Shown here: positions 10,347-18,405 of the stretch, piece by piece | Numbering within the stretch: position 1 is the stretch's first letter | Layout: each line of letters begins with the position of its first letter | From: an uncultured Muribaculaceae bacterium | GTDB taxonomy: Bacteria > Bacteroidota > Bacteroidia > Bacteroidales > Muribaculaceae | Length of the DNA: 64,000 bases | Assembly: GCA_905233845.1 (NCBI GenBank) | Contig: CAJOFH010000009.1 | Location: 25,073-89,072 of the forward strand | Direction: 5' to 3' | Made by a program: the position numbers and the translations under genes | Notes under the pieces: model-generated | What the model was told of the DNA's origin: nothing | Seen by the model: only the letters and a program-made list of their open reading frames with translations | The model's database searches: none

Positions 10347-11546
10347 ATGAAAAAGACTGCATTAAACGCAATGATCGGTTTGATGCTCGTATTAGGGCTC
10401 ACCATTTTCTCGACTGATGCCATGGCACAACGTCGCGGTGGCTCAGCATTAAGACCCAGTCCAGCATCAACAGGCAAACACAATGTTTCCACCCCTTCTC
10501 CTAGGAACAACAATTCGTCTTCTCGTCCAACCTCGGAAAGAAGCATCTTTAACAAGGACAACAAGCGCGACAAGGCTCCTAACACCAATGATGGCAAGAA
10601 CAAGCCCCCAAAGAATAATGTTACGAACCGAGAGTCCAAGCCAAATGTTGTTGAGGTCAAGGATAGAGACCGAAATCCTAGAGTTAATGAAGGTAGAGAC
10701 CGAAAAATCAATTTCAATGAGGACAGGAACAGAGACCGAAAAAATAATTTCAATGAGGACAGGAACAGAGACCGAAGGCCCTTATTCAATGAAGAAAAGG
10801 ACAGAGGTCCCAAGCAGGTCAAGACAGAGAGGAAACGTACTGTACAGAAGCGTGAAAATAAAGGCTTCAATCCTCCCCCGGGCCATCAATCTCGTCCCAG
10901 AATTGGTGGCACAGTAATGCATGGCGATGGCCACAAGGACTACAGCCAATATCGTTACAACAAAAACAAAAAGAGAATAAAGGAAGTTCGTCCTCGTTAC
11001 AGAGACGACCGCTTCTACAATCACTATCGTCACAACAGCTGGAGTTGGTCAAATCCTATCCGTCCTTCGGTACGTCGCTATCGCCCCGCGACAATTTGGG
11101 TATACCGTCCTACTCTTGAAGTGAATGTAGTTCAACGCACAAATTATCCTAACATTGCAGGAGTTTTAGACTTGAGTTGGGGAACACCCTTCAACGATGC
11201 ACTTAACTACCTGTACCTCAATGAGTACAACATCGATGGATATGAGAACAATATCGTTTACCTAACCGACGTGGTATTTCTCGATTACATCTGGGAGGAT
11301 GTGATGCTACATTTCGATGACAACGGCAATTTTGACTACGTGGAGTTTGCCAGCAGCAGTGCTACGGACTACGATAATTCAAAATTCTCCAGCATTCACG
11401 AATTACTGTTCAATACTTATGGCTCTCCAGTACTCGAAGAGAACTCTACCTACTCTTGGTACGGAGGTGACGGAATTGGATTCGTGAATCTCGGACAACA
11501 AGAAGGCGAAGGCGTTTACTACACAATTCTTACCTTCGGAGTTTAA
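10347..11546 (+). CDS. Secreted low-complexity protein of unknown function, copy 1 of a paralogous pair
   Basis: A signal peptide (MKKTALNAMIGLMLVLGLTIFSTDAMA) is followed by a charged, disordered region rich in Arg, Asn, Asp and Lys. This contains 12-residue repeats (INFNEDRNRDRK, NNFNEDRNRDRR) encoded by nearly identical 36-base units at 10710-10776. From RPRIGGTVM onward the protein is ordered: Tyr/Arg-rich, then a conserved C-terminal domain of about 130 residues with GTPFNDALNYLYLNEY, YLTDVVFLDYIWEDVM and YSWYGGDGIGFVNLG, ending YTILTFGV. The paralog at 11778 shares this C-terminal domain and the signal peptide but has a Gly/Asn/Ser-rich middle. An ATG also exists at 10338, but the paralog has TTG there, so 10347 is preferred. 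I do not recognise the family; an exported surface or matrix protein is an inference. Confidence 0.8.
   Translation: MKKTALNAMIGLMLVLGLTIFSTDAMAQRRGGSALRPSPASTGKHNVSTPSPRNNNSSSRPTSERSIFNKDNKRDKAPNTNDGKNKPPKNNVTNRESKPNVVEVKDRDRNPRVNEGRDRKINFNEDRNRDRKNNFNEDRNRDRRPLFNEEKDRGPKQVKTERKRTVQKRENKGFNPPPGHQSRPRIGGTVMHGDGHKDYSQYRYNKNKKRIKEVRPRYRDDRFYNHYRHNSWSWSNPIRPSVRRYRPATIWVYRPTLEVNVVQRTNYPNIAGVLDLSWGTPFNDALNYLYLNEYNIDGYENNIVYLTDVVFLDYIWEDVMLHFDDNGNFDYVEFASSSATDYDNSKFSSIHELLFNTYGSPVLEENSTYSWYGGDGIGFVNLGQQEGEGVYYTILTFGV
10710..10776 (+). repeat. Tandem 36-base coding repeat
   Basis: Two units sharing 31 identical bases (10710-10740 and 10746-10776), offset by 36 bases, encode the FNEDRNRDR repeats inside the preceding gene. 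A looser third copy lies just upstream (VNEGRDRK). The in-frame unit suggests recent slippage expansion. Confidence 0.85.
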
Positions 11547-11577
11547 ACGTATTTATAGAACTAATAAATAACTAATT

Positions 11578-11620
11578 CATGGTGATGCACTTTGTTTTAA
11601 GGTGCGTCACCATGTTTTTT
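11578..11620 (+). terminator. Terminator between the two paralogs
   Basis: The 13-bp stem CATGGTGATGCAC / GTGCGTCACCATG (11578-11590 and 11602-11614) has one G-U pair and is followed by TTTTTT. It lies 31 bases after the stop of the first paralog. Confidence 0.85.
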
Positions 11621-11777
11621 GGTAGATTTTTAGAGCCCATTTGTCGAGAGAAACTGCCAAATAGGCACGAAATGGGCACTTTGGCCCAAAACAGGGTTTA
11701 AACCACCACATTTATTTAACGTCAAAGATGCAAACAAACCAACACATTATTTTATTCACTTTTTAAAATTGAGCATT

Positions 11778-12938
11778 ATGAAAAGGACAGTACTCAACAC
11801 TATGATCGGTTTGATGCTCGCATGCGGGCTCACCATCATCTCGACTGGTGCCATGGCCCAAGGTCGTCGCCCAGCATCAAATTCCAACGCGGCAGCAGCA
11901 GGCAACCGCAGTGTTGCCACTGCCTCTCCAAAGAATAATGCCGTAGTAACTAACAACAATTCGTCTTCTCGTCCAGCGATGGGAGGCAATGTGAATCGAT
12001 CCACGACGAGCACCGTAGTTAACAAACCAGACAAGAACATCAGCAGCTCGTCGAACAACCATCCACAGATAGGTGGCAGCCGCACCAGCAACACTGGTAA
12101 CAGTGACAACAGCGGCAAGAACAATGGTGGTAACAATGGCGGCACAGTTCGTCCTGGCAATGGTGGCGGCAACAACGGCGGTCACGGCAATGGCGGACAC
12201 AGCGGCGGCATTCGTCCAAACATTGGCGGCAGGGATAACGGCGGCAACACAGGTCACACTCCCGCTCCTAACAGCCGTCCCAAGGACAAAGACAAGAAGC
12301 CTCGCCCCAGAATTGGTGGCACTGTAATGAGTGGCGGTGGTCACAAGATTGACTACAAGAGCTATCGTTACAACAGCAACTTCCGTCCTCGTCACAATGG
12401 TGACCGTTTCTTCGACAGCTACCGTTACAACAGCTGGAGTTGGAATAAACCCATCCGTCCCTCGGTACGTCACACTCGTCCCGCTACAATCTGGGTATAT
12501 CGTCCAATTGTGACAGTGAACATTAGCAGCTACTCGAGCTATCCCACCATTGCAGGAGTTTTGGGCCTGACTTGGGGAACCTCGTTCAACGACGCACTCA
12601 ACTACCTGTACTACAATGAATACTATATCGATGGCTTTGAGAATAGCATCGTATACCTCACCGACGTGGAGCTTCTCGACTATGACTGGGAAGATGTAAT
12701 GCTCCAGTTCGACGGCAACGACAACCTTGACTACGTGGAGTTCGCCTCCTGGACTACGGACTACGACACTTCAAGATTCTTCAGCCTCTACAACTACCTG
12801 TGCAGCGTATATGGCACTCCTGTGAGCTACGCCAACTCGATGTACTCCTGGTACGGAGGCGACGGAATCGGATATGTGAACCTCGGTTTCCAGACTGGTG
12901 ACGACGTCTACTACACCGTTCTTGCCTTCGGAGTATAA
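11778..12938 (+). CDS. Secreted low-complexity protein of unknown function, copy 2 of a paralogous pair
   Basis: The protein has 386 residues from the ATG at 11778; the in-frame TTG at 11769 is not preferred. A signal peptide (MKRTVLNTMIGLMLACGLTIISTGAMA) precedes about 170 residues of Asn/Gly/Ser/His-rich sequence (SGKNNGGNNGGTVRPGNGG and similar), then RPRIGGTVMSGGGHK. The C-terminal domain is clearly homologous to that of the gene at 10347 (GTSFNDALNYLYYNEY, YLTDVELLDYDWEDVML, MYSWYGGDGIGYVNLG) and ends YYTVLAFGV. The ordered C-terminal domain is conserved while the linker has been replaced by a different low-complexity composition, so the linker is probably a spacer. The gene has its own upstream region after a terminator and is followed by another terminator. 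No function is recognised. Confidence 0.8.
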   Translation: MKRTVLNTMIGLMLACGLTIISTGAMAQGRRPASNSNAAAAGNRSVATASPKNNAVVTNNNSSSRPAMGGNVNRSTTSTVVNKPDKNISSSSNNHPQIGGSRTSNTGNSDNSGKNNGGNNGGTVRPGNGGGNNGGHGNGGHSGGIRPNIGGRDNGGNTGHTPAPNSRPKDKDKKPRPRIGGTVMSGGGHKIDYKSYRYNSNFRPRHNGDRFFDSYRYNSWSWNKPIRPSVRHTRPATIWVYRPIVTVNISSYSSYPTIAGVLGLTWGTSFNDALNYLYYNEYYIDGFENSIVYLTDVELLDYDWEDVMLQFDGNDNLDYVEFASWTTDYDTSRFFSLYNYLCSVYGTPVSYANSMYSWYGGDGIGYVNLGFQTGDDVYYTVLAFGV

Positions 12939-12987
12939 GGCAACAAGGCAAGCACGACTATCATAATTACCAATCTATCTTAAACCC

Positions 12988-13024
12988 CAGGCGCGGCTCC
13001 TCACACGAGTCGCGCCTGCTTTTA
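12988..13024 (+). terminator. Terminator after the second paralog
   Basis: The 12-bp stem CAGGCGCGGCTC / GAGTCGCGCCTG (12988-12999 and 13007-13018), with one G-U pair and a 7-base loop, is followed by a CTTTTAT tail. It is the first structure after the stop at 12938. The rest of the gap to 13311 holds a second hairpin (13138-13174), AT-rich sequence and the convergent terminator; I see no gene in it. Confidence 0.85.
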
Positions 13025-13137
13025 TCAGACAATTGTAAACCAGCGTGAACAACCTTTGTGTCGAACTATGTTCGGGGCATTGCAAGATTGGTTATCATGA
13101 TGACTCGATTGTCACTTACTTATTAGGACAGAAAGAT

Positions 13138-13174
13138 TAATGGCGGGAAGACCGTTGTGGTTTTCTCGCCATTA
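13138..13174. other. Unassigned hairpin in the 12939-13311 gap
   Basis: TAATGGCG (13138-13145) pairs perfectly with CGCCATTA (13167-13174), with further inner pairing GAAGACC / GGTTTTC. No T-run follows on either strand, so it is not a good terminator. Function unknown. Confidence 0.5.
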
Positions 13175-13260
13175 TGTGATGACTAATAAATAGCTAATTA
13201 ATCTTTTAACTGTGATTAATAAATAAGATTAATTGTGTAAGTTGTTAAAAGCATTAATTG

Positions 13261-13302
13261 AGAAGAAAGAGGGAGCCATTTTGATTTAACAGCCCCCTCT
13301 TA
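13261..13302 (-). terminator. Terminator of the SusE/SusF-like gene
   Basis: On the minus strand AAGAGGGGGCT (13291-13301) pairs with GGCTCCCTCTTT (13267-13278) with a small bulge, 10 bases after the stop at 13312. The downstream T-run is short (CTTTCTTCTC). Confidence 0.6.
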
Positions 13303-13311
13303 AAAGATTTT

Positions 13312-15645
13312 TTAGTTTGCGGGAGTGAGAGTAGCAGTGTACTCACCTGGGCAAACGAGGGTGAGGGCAACATTGTAAGTGCCAGCCTCAACAGCAATGT
13401 TGTCGCCGTTGGCTACGAGGTTGTTGAGAGCACCACCAAAGTTGATGTTCCAGTCATTGTTTGCGCGGAACTTGATAGAACCATCAGTGAGGGTCACATT
13501 GCCTTCCCAAGTGTTGGTCTCAGCATTGTAAGTGAGAGGTGCCTCAGTTGACCAGTCGGGATTTACAGCATCGCCAATCACACCCATGCTGGTGATGTTG
13601 GTCACGCTGTAGGTCATGTTGTTCAAGTTGGCGTTCACATAAACGAATCCGTTAGCCTGGATGTTGGCACCACCAGCTACGAGATTGCCGTTAGAGCCAC
13701 CCCAGTTGGTAGCCCAGCTGCCTTGCTGCTTCTGAATCTTGAACTCACCAGTGGCGTTGATGAAGCCATAGTAGTCGTTGGCATCCTTAACCGAAGCGAG
13801 CTTGCCACCGTTACCGCTCCAACCGTCGGCAGTACCTGCGATATAAACGTAGTCGTACTCGGCAGTAGGATCAATGATTGGCTCCTGACCATCAGTAGCG
13901 ATGGTGTAGGTGAGGTTCTCAACATCGATGGTGATGTCGAGATAAGTGCAGTTGTATGAACCTGGGATGCAGAATGCGCCCTGGTTGCCTTGAACGAGAG
14001 TTCCACTGAGTGCGCTCTCGCCGTCGGTAGCAGCGCTCAAGAAGTCACCACTCCAGAAGTCAGCGAGATCGTAGTTGCCCTCAGCTGCGATCTTGAACCA
14101 GAAGTCACCGCTCACGTTGTCAACGTGGATAGTGTAAACATTCTCGTTCTGAGCATCCTGTACAAAAGGATAGCTCTTGTCGCTAGTTGACCAGTTGTTG
14201 TTGGTGCCAATGAGATACCAACCCTCACCGGCAGGCTGTTGAGGAGTGAATTCACCAGTGATGGTGAGCTTCATGCTCTCCTTGTTGAGGCTCAAGGAGA
14301 AAGTGCCAGGAGCCATCTGAATAGCCTGATAATTCTCGGTGGTAAGAGAAATCTCTGTGTTGAGGAGTTCCTCGGTTACAAGGAAGTTTCCGTCGCCAGC
14401 AGCGCCAAAACGATAGCTTGCGATGTCGTCCCAACCAGTCTCGCTAGTTGAATCGGCAAGCGCGGTAGTGAATCCAAAGTAGCTGAATCCACTCTCTTTG
14501 GTGGTGATTTGAGCAGTGAAGATGTTGCCATCCTCGCTAGTCATCTCAACACCAACAGCGGGATTCCAGCTGTTGCCGTTAACCTCACCAAGGATGTAAA
14601 CCTTGCTCTCGGGCTGTGGCTCAACAGGATCAACAATGTTGCCATCGATAACGAGAGTCATCGAGTCGAGGTTCACTGTGAAATCATACTCGCCAGCAGG
14701 AATCTTGAAGGCCTGGCCGTTCTCGTCGGTAAGAGGAAGGGCCTGTCCTGCCATAGTGCTTGTAACGAGGAAGTCACCCTCGCTAACTGCACCGAAGCGC
14801 TGAGCTGCGATGTCGTCCCATGGAGTCTCGCTGATAGTGTCGGCGAGAGCCTTAGTGAAGCTAAAGTAGCTGTAGCCGTCGTTCTCACCAGCAGTGGTAA
14901 CGTGAGCTGTGAAGACGTTGCCATTGGCAGTCATCTGTACACCGTTGGTAGCGCTCCAAGTATTTCCGTTTACCTCACCGAGAATCCATACATTAGTCTC
15001 GGGCTGTGGTTCCTCAACCTTGGTGATAACGAGTGTCATCTCGCTCAGATTGAGTGAAAGCTCGTACTTGCCAGCAGGAATCTTGAAGGCCTGATAATCT
15101 TCGGCAGTCAAAGGAATAGCAACGCCAATAGTCTCGTCGGTAACGAGGAAGTCGCCATCGCTAACTGCACCGAAGCGCTGAGCTGCGATGTCGTCCCAAG
15201 GAGTCTCGCTATCGGCACTGGCAAGAGCCTTAGTAAAGCCAAACCAGCTGTAACCTTCGTAAACGTTATTGGCCTCTAAAGTGGCAGTATAAATCACACC
15301 ATCTTCAGTTGTCATCTCCTGGCCTACTGTTGGGTTCCACTCAGCGGCATTACCCAAGATGTAAACATGCTCAGGCTCTTGTGGAGCATGACCGAGCAAA
15401 ATGTTGTAAATGTAGGTAATATCGCCAGCGGTAATAGTACCATCACCATCAACATCACCATCGACAATGGCTGAATCATCGCCATCGAGCAAGTAGCTGT
15501 AAAGAGCTGTAATGTCGGCAGCTGTCACAGTGCCGTCACCGTCAACATCACCTTTCACTGCTGCATTAGCATAGTGAGAGATTGCGAAAAGTCCTGTGCA
15601 AACAAGAACTACTGCAAAAAATGATTTCAGTAACTTTTTGTTCAT
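13312..15645 (-). CDS. Secreted SusE/SusF-like repeat protein with N-terminal dockerin
   Basis: The protein has 777 residues. A signal peptide (MNKKLLKSFFAVVLVCTGLF...) leads directly into a two-repeat dockerin (about 31-84; GDVDGDGTVTAADITALYSY and GDVDGDGTITAGDITYIYN). Three homologous modules of about 110-120 residues follow. Each starts VYILG/VWILG with EWNP, NTW or NSWNP, contains W-DDIA--RFGA and FLVT, and ends in a beta strand such as MTLVIT. The C-terminal part has single modules beginning GWYLIGTNNNW and YVYIAGTADGW and a last one with GVIGDA...W and IKFRANNDWNINFGG, which is the SusE/SusF starch-binding-like fold. Carbohydrate binding outside the cell is the likely role. There is no lipobox Cys after the signal peptide, unlike true SusE/F, so the dockerin may replace the lipid anchor (inference). 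Confidence 0.85.
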   Translation of the reverse strand: MNKKLLKSFFAVVLVCTGLFAISHYANAAVKGDVDGDGTVTAADITALYSYLLDGDDSAIVDGDVDGDGTITAGDITYIYNILLGHAPQEPEHVYILGNAAEWNPTVGQEMTTEDGVIYTATLEANNVYEGYSWFGFTKALASADSETPWDDIAAQRFGAVSDGDFLVTDETIGVAIPLTAEDYQAFKIPAGKYELSLNLSEMTLVITKVEEPQPETNVWILGEVNGNTWSATNGVQMTANGNVFTAHVTTAGENDGYSYFSFTKALADTISETPWDDIAAQRFGAVSEGDFLVTSTMAGQALPLTDENGQAFKIPAGEYDFTVNLDSMTLVIDGNIVDPVEPQPESKVYILGEVNGNSWNPAVGVEMTSEDGNIFTAQITTKESGFSYFGFTTALADSTSETGWDDIASYRFGAAGDGNFLVTEELLNTEISLTTENYQAIQMAPGTFSLSLNKESMKLTITGEFTPQQPAGEGWYLIGTNNNWSTSDKSYPFVQDAQNENVYTIHVDNVSGDFWFKIAAEGNYDLADFWSGDFLSAATDGESALSGTLVQGNQGAFCIPGSYNCTYLDITIDVENLTYTIATDGQEPIIDPTAEYDYVYIAGTADGWSGNGGKLASVKDANDYYGFINATGEFKIQKQQGSWATNWGGSNGNLVAGGANIQANGFVYVNANLNNMTYSVTNITSMGVIGDAVNPDWSTEAPLTYNAETNTWEGNVTLTDGSIKFRANNDWNINFGGALNNLVANGDNIAVEAGTYNVALTLVCPGEYTATLTPAN

Positions 15646-15740
15646 AGAAACAATGTAAAGTTTAAGTTAATAATTAAATGGTTTATATCTCTGCGCCCCA
15701 TTTCACCTATGGCAAATGATAAGGGCGTGATTTGCAACGA

Positions 15741-15748
15741 CAAAAGTA
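15741..15748 (-). promoter_or_regulatory. Putative -7 element for the SusE/SusF-like gene
   Basis: TACTTTTG on the minus strand fits TAnnTTTG; no good -33 TTTG box is seen. It lies about 95 bases upstream of the ATG. The gap 15646-15971 otherwise holds the divergent promoter for the next gene, a 10-base direct repeat and AT-rich sequence. Confidence 0.45.
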
Positions 15749-15820
15749 ATAATTAATAAATAATTAATATTCTTGATGATAGCACTTTTTCAACTAAAAA
15801 AAATGCAAAGGATTGCATAT

Positions 15821-15840
15821 TAGACAGTATTAGACAGTCT
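15821..15840. repeat. 10-base tandem direct repeat in a divergent intergenic region
   Basis: TAGACAGTAT TAGACAGTCT: two adjacent copies of TAGACAGT lie between the divergent genes at 15645 and 15972, upstream of both promoters. It could be a regulator site; no known match is recognised. Confidence 0.5.
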
Positions 15841-15894
15841 TTGCTGGCGTCTCTTAGAAGAGATATATTTTTTTTACAATTTTTATTGACCCTT

Positions 15895-15928
15895 TTTGTA
15901 GAGTTATGGGCTAAAATCATTATCTTTG
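15895..15928 (+). promoter_or_regulatory. Promoter for the RsmI-family gene
   Basis: TTTG (15895-15898) and TATCTTTG (15921-15928) are separated by 22 bases, close to the Bacteroidetes consensus spacing. The leader to the ATG at 15972 is about 37 bases. Confidence 0.6.
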
Positions 15929-15971
15929 TAGTTTATTTGTATTTTATACTAACTTACAATAGTATGGCACA

Positions 15972-16679
15972 ATGATAGAAGCAGCTCTATATCTGATTCC
16001 TGTTCAGCTCAGCGATGTTGAGCTAACTACCATTTTGCCAACTATTAACACGCATATTGTTAGGGATATTAAGCATTTCATCGTCGAGAATGTGCGTTCG
16101 GCGCGTCGATTCTTGAAGAAATGTGACCGAAATATTGATATCGACTCACTAACTTTTTACGAACTTAATCGCCACACTAAAGAGAGCGAAATACCATCAA
16201 TGCTATCGCCTCTCATCAATGGCGAGCCAGTGGGAGTAATTAGCGAGGCTGGTTGCCCTGCCGTTGCCGACCCTGGTGCCGATGTGGTGGCAATAGCCCA
16301 GAGCAAAGGCCTGAAGGTTAAGCCTCTGGTGGGACCATCGAGCATTTTGATGGGCCTGATGGGCTCGGGCTTCAATGGCCAGAGTTTCGCTTTTTTGGGC
16401 TACCTTCCTATCGACTCGACAGAGCGAGCTCGCAAATTCAAGGAGATGGAACGCAGAATAATGCATGAGGATCAAACTCAAATCTTCATTGAGACTCCCT
16501 ATCGAAACAATGCTCTTGCTGCCGAGCTGTGCAAAATAATGCCACAGCACATCAAGCTTTGTATAGCCACCGACATTACTGGTGAGAAAGAGAGCATTGT
16601 CACACGTGGCGTGAAGCAGTGGCAGGGCAAACTCCCTGAACTGCATAAGGTGCCCACCATCTTCTTGCTCTATAAGTAG
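15972..16679 (+). CDS. SAM-dependent methyltransferase, RsmI/tetrapyrrole-methylase family
   Basis: The protein has 235 residues of the corrin/porphyrin-methylase fold used by RsmI, the 16S rRNA C1402 2'-O-methyltransferase. Motifs are IVRDIKHFIVENVRSARRFL, the SAM-binding GVISEAGCPAVADPGADVV, LVGPSSILMGLMGSGFNGQ and FIETPYRNNAL, then CIATDITGEKE. It lacks the usual glycine-rich N-terminal GNLGD segment and has ALYLIPVQL instead. It is shorter than full RsmI (about 285), matching a short Bacteroidetes paralog often annotated only as 'SAM-dependent methyltransferase'. Whether it modifies rRNA is therefore not certain. It is followed 25 bases later by the YycJ-like gene and probably shares its transcript. 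Confidence 0.85.
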   Translation: MIEAALYLIPVQLSDVELTTILPTINTHIVRDIKHFIVENVRSARRFLKKCDRNIDIDSLTFYELNRHTKESEIPSMLSPLINGEPVGVISEAGCPAVADPGADVVAIAQSKGLKVKPLVGPSSILMGLMGSGFNGQSFAFLGYLPIDSTERARKFKEMERRIMHEDQTQIFIETPYRNNALAAELCKIMPQHIKLCIATDITGEKESIVTRGVKQWQGKLPELHKVPTIFLLYK

Positions 16680-16704
16680 TGATGGAGATGGGAACTAACT
16701 GAAA

Positions 16705-17685
16705 ATGAGTAAACATAATGATAGATTTCGCCAGCAGAGGCTTGGCGACAGCCGATGGATAGACAAGTATGCCATTGGTGAAATAGATTTTAACGATGAC
16801 GACTCACAAGAGACTGATTCACTGCCTGAAGACAATAATTCGTGGAAAGGTTTCAATTTCGTGAGTTTTGGAAGCGGAAGCAGTGGCAACTGCTCGTTTC
16901 TGGGTAATGAGAACGGAGGAGTACTGATAGATGCTGGCATCGAACCCGAACACGTGTATCGTGACCTCGAGAACAACGGCATCAGGCTTTCGAAGGTAAA
17001 AGGCATCTTGCTCACGCATGACCACGCCGACCACATTAGGTATGCCTACAAGCTGGTGCGCGAGAATAAGCACATGCGCATCTATTGCACCCCACGGCTG
17101 ATGGGAGGATTGTTTAGACACCACAATGTGTCACGTCGCATCAAGGACTATCAGGTGAGCATCTTCAAGGAGATACCGTTCTTTCTTGCGGGCATGAAAA
17201 TCACTGCCTTCGACACGTCGCACGACGCGATTGACAACATGGGATTCTGCTTTGAGGCCGACGGCAAATGTTTTGTCGTGGCTACCGATATGGGTATAAT
17301 AGGCGATCGTGCTGCGCACTATATGCGCCAAGCCAACTACTTGATGATAGAGAGCAACTATGACCGCAAGATGCTCGACACAGGTAAATATCCTGAGTAC
17401 CTGAAAGCGCGTGTTCGCAGCGAGAAAGGTCATCTCGACAATGAAATGTCGGCGGCATTTGTCTCCGACAACTATCACGAAGGACTTAAATGGGTATTCT
17501 TGTGTCACCTGAGCAACGACAACAACACTCCTGAGGTTGCCCTAAAAGCTATGACCAGCGCATTAAAGACCAGAGGTTTGAGCGTTGGCGACGGCAGTTT
17601 TGATGCTTTAGAGCGCGATAAAGATGTCCAAGTCTATGCCCTACCCCGCTACGACACCAGCATGTGGTTTGTACTTGAAGATTAA
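16705..17685 (+). CDS. YycJ/WalJ-like metallo-beta-lactamase-fold hydrolase
   Basis: The protein has 326 residues. An N-terminal acidic extension of about 50 residues is followed by the MBL fold: FVSFGSGSSGNCSFLG, GVLIDAG and the metal motif LTHDHADHIR (His105, His107, Asp109, His110), then FDTSHDA, VVATDMG and a C-terminal HLSNDNNTPEVA. YycJ-type proteins are cytoplasmic Mn/Zn-dependent hydrolases, and some have 5'-3' exonuclease activity. The core motifs are complete, so it should be active. The start at 16705 gives an extension relative to family members that begin near the GSGSSGN strand; later in-frame starts are not convincing. It lies in one transcript with the upstream methylase. Confidence 0.9.
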   Translation: MSKHNDRFRQQRLGDSRWIDKYAIGEIDFNDDDSQETDSLPEDNNSWKGFNFVSFGSGSSGNCSFLGNENGGVLIDAGIEPEHVYRDLENNGIRLSKVKGILLTHDHADHIRYAYKLVRENKHMRIYCTPRLMGGLFRHHNVSRRIKDYQVSIFKEIPFFLAGMKITAFDTSHDAIDNMGFCFEADGKCFVVATDMGIIGDRAAHYMRQANYLMIESNYDRKMLDTGKYPEYLKARVRSEKGHLDNEMSAAFVSDNYHEGLKWVFLCHLSNDNNTPEVALKAMTSALKTRGLSVGDGSFDALERDKDVQVYALPRYDTSMWFVLED

Positions 17686-17764
17686 ACTAAGAGACTGTTT
17701 AAGAGTCAAAATATTATATACTAGTTATTTATATTTTAATAATCTTAATTTAACAATTTCTACT

Positions 17765-18355
17765 ATGAAGAAGTTTTTATTTATCGCCGCATTAGTGGCT
17801 ATGATTGTTGGCACCTCGGTTGATACCAGTGCCAAAGTGAAGAGAGGTAAAGGCAAACGTAAAGCCCAAACCACCAAAAATATCTACCCTCCCAAAACGA
17901 TGAAAAGCCATCACAACACTATGGTAATTGAAGATGGTATGTGGACTGTCGAGGGAGCTGAACGCCTTGCAAATGGCGATGTCGCCAACCTTGAGATGGC
18001 TTACCTGATTGGATTCTACAAAGATTATGTCTTCAATGGCAACATCTACGACAAAGCCCAATTCCGCTATCTGAAGCTTAAATTTACTAAGCATGCTCTG
18101 GAGATGCTCGACAATGGTGATGGCACATTCAAGTGGGACATCATCACTGGCAACGGCAAAATTAATCGCCACAACTTCAGAATCAAGGAGCTCCGTCCAA
18201 AAGAGTTCATTGTTGAAGGTGGAGGCCACAAATGCATCTTTGAAGTGGTTGGCATAGAAGGCTCATATAAGATTGCAAGGGTACACCCCCCACACTTAAT
18301 GGAGCGTGAAGTACCAAAAAGAGAATTAATTGAGGTTGAAGCACCTAAAAGGTAA
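17765..18355 (+). CDS. Exported protein of unknown function
   Basis: The start is the ATG at 17765, which gives a clean signal peptide (MKKFLFIAALVAMIVGTSVDTSAK); an upstream extension into the previous gene is not credible. The mature part (196 residues in all) opens with a basic stretch KVKRGKGKRKAQTTK. It then has an ordered domain with MAYLIGFYKDYVFNGNIYDK, YLKLKFTKHALEMLDNGDGT and KEFIVEGGGHKCIFEVVG, and a charged tail with two RE(V/L) repeats. I do not recognise the family. It lies 79 bases after the YycJ-like gene and ends just before a shared terminator. Confidence 0.75.
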   Translation: MKKFLFIAALVAMIVGTSVDTSAKVKRGKGKRKAQTTKNIYPPKTMKSHHNTMVIEDGMWTVEGAERLANGDVANLEMAYLIGFYKDYVFNGNIYDKAQFRYLKLKFTKHALEMLDNGDGTFKWDIITGNGKINRHNFRIKELRPKEFIVEGGGHKCIFEVVGIEGSYKIARVHPPHLMEREVPKRELIEVEAPKR

Positions 18356-18362
18356 ATAACAA

Positions 18363-18400
18363 AAACTCCTTGCTTAAAATAAAGGCAAGGAGTTTATTTT
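18363..18400. terminator. Bidirectional terminator between convergent genes
   Basis: The 11-bp perfect stem AAACTCCTTGC / GCAAGGAGTTT (18363-18373 and 18385-18395) is followed by TTATTTT on the plus strand and flanked by A-rich sequence on the other side. It serves the gene ending at 18355 (+) and that ending at 18406 (-). Confidence 0.85.
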
Positions 18401-18405
18401 ACTAT

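Noticed and set aside
15972..16679. Naming the methylase rsmI outright
   Set aside because: It is shorter than RsmI and lacks the N-terminal GNLGD-type segment, so only the family is claimed.
17624..17764. N-terminal extension of the exported protein at 17765
   Set aside because: It overlaps the end of the YycJ-like gene and removes the clean signal peptide seen from the ATG at 17765.
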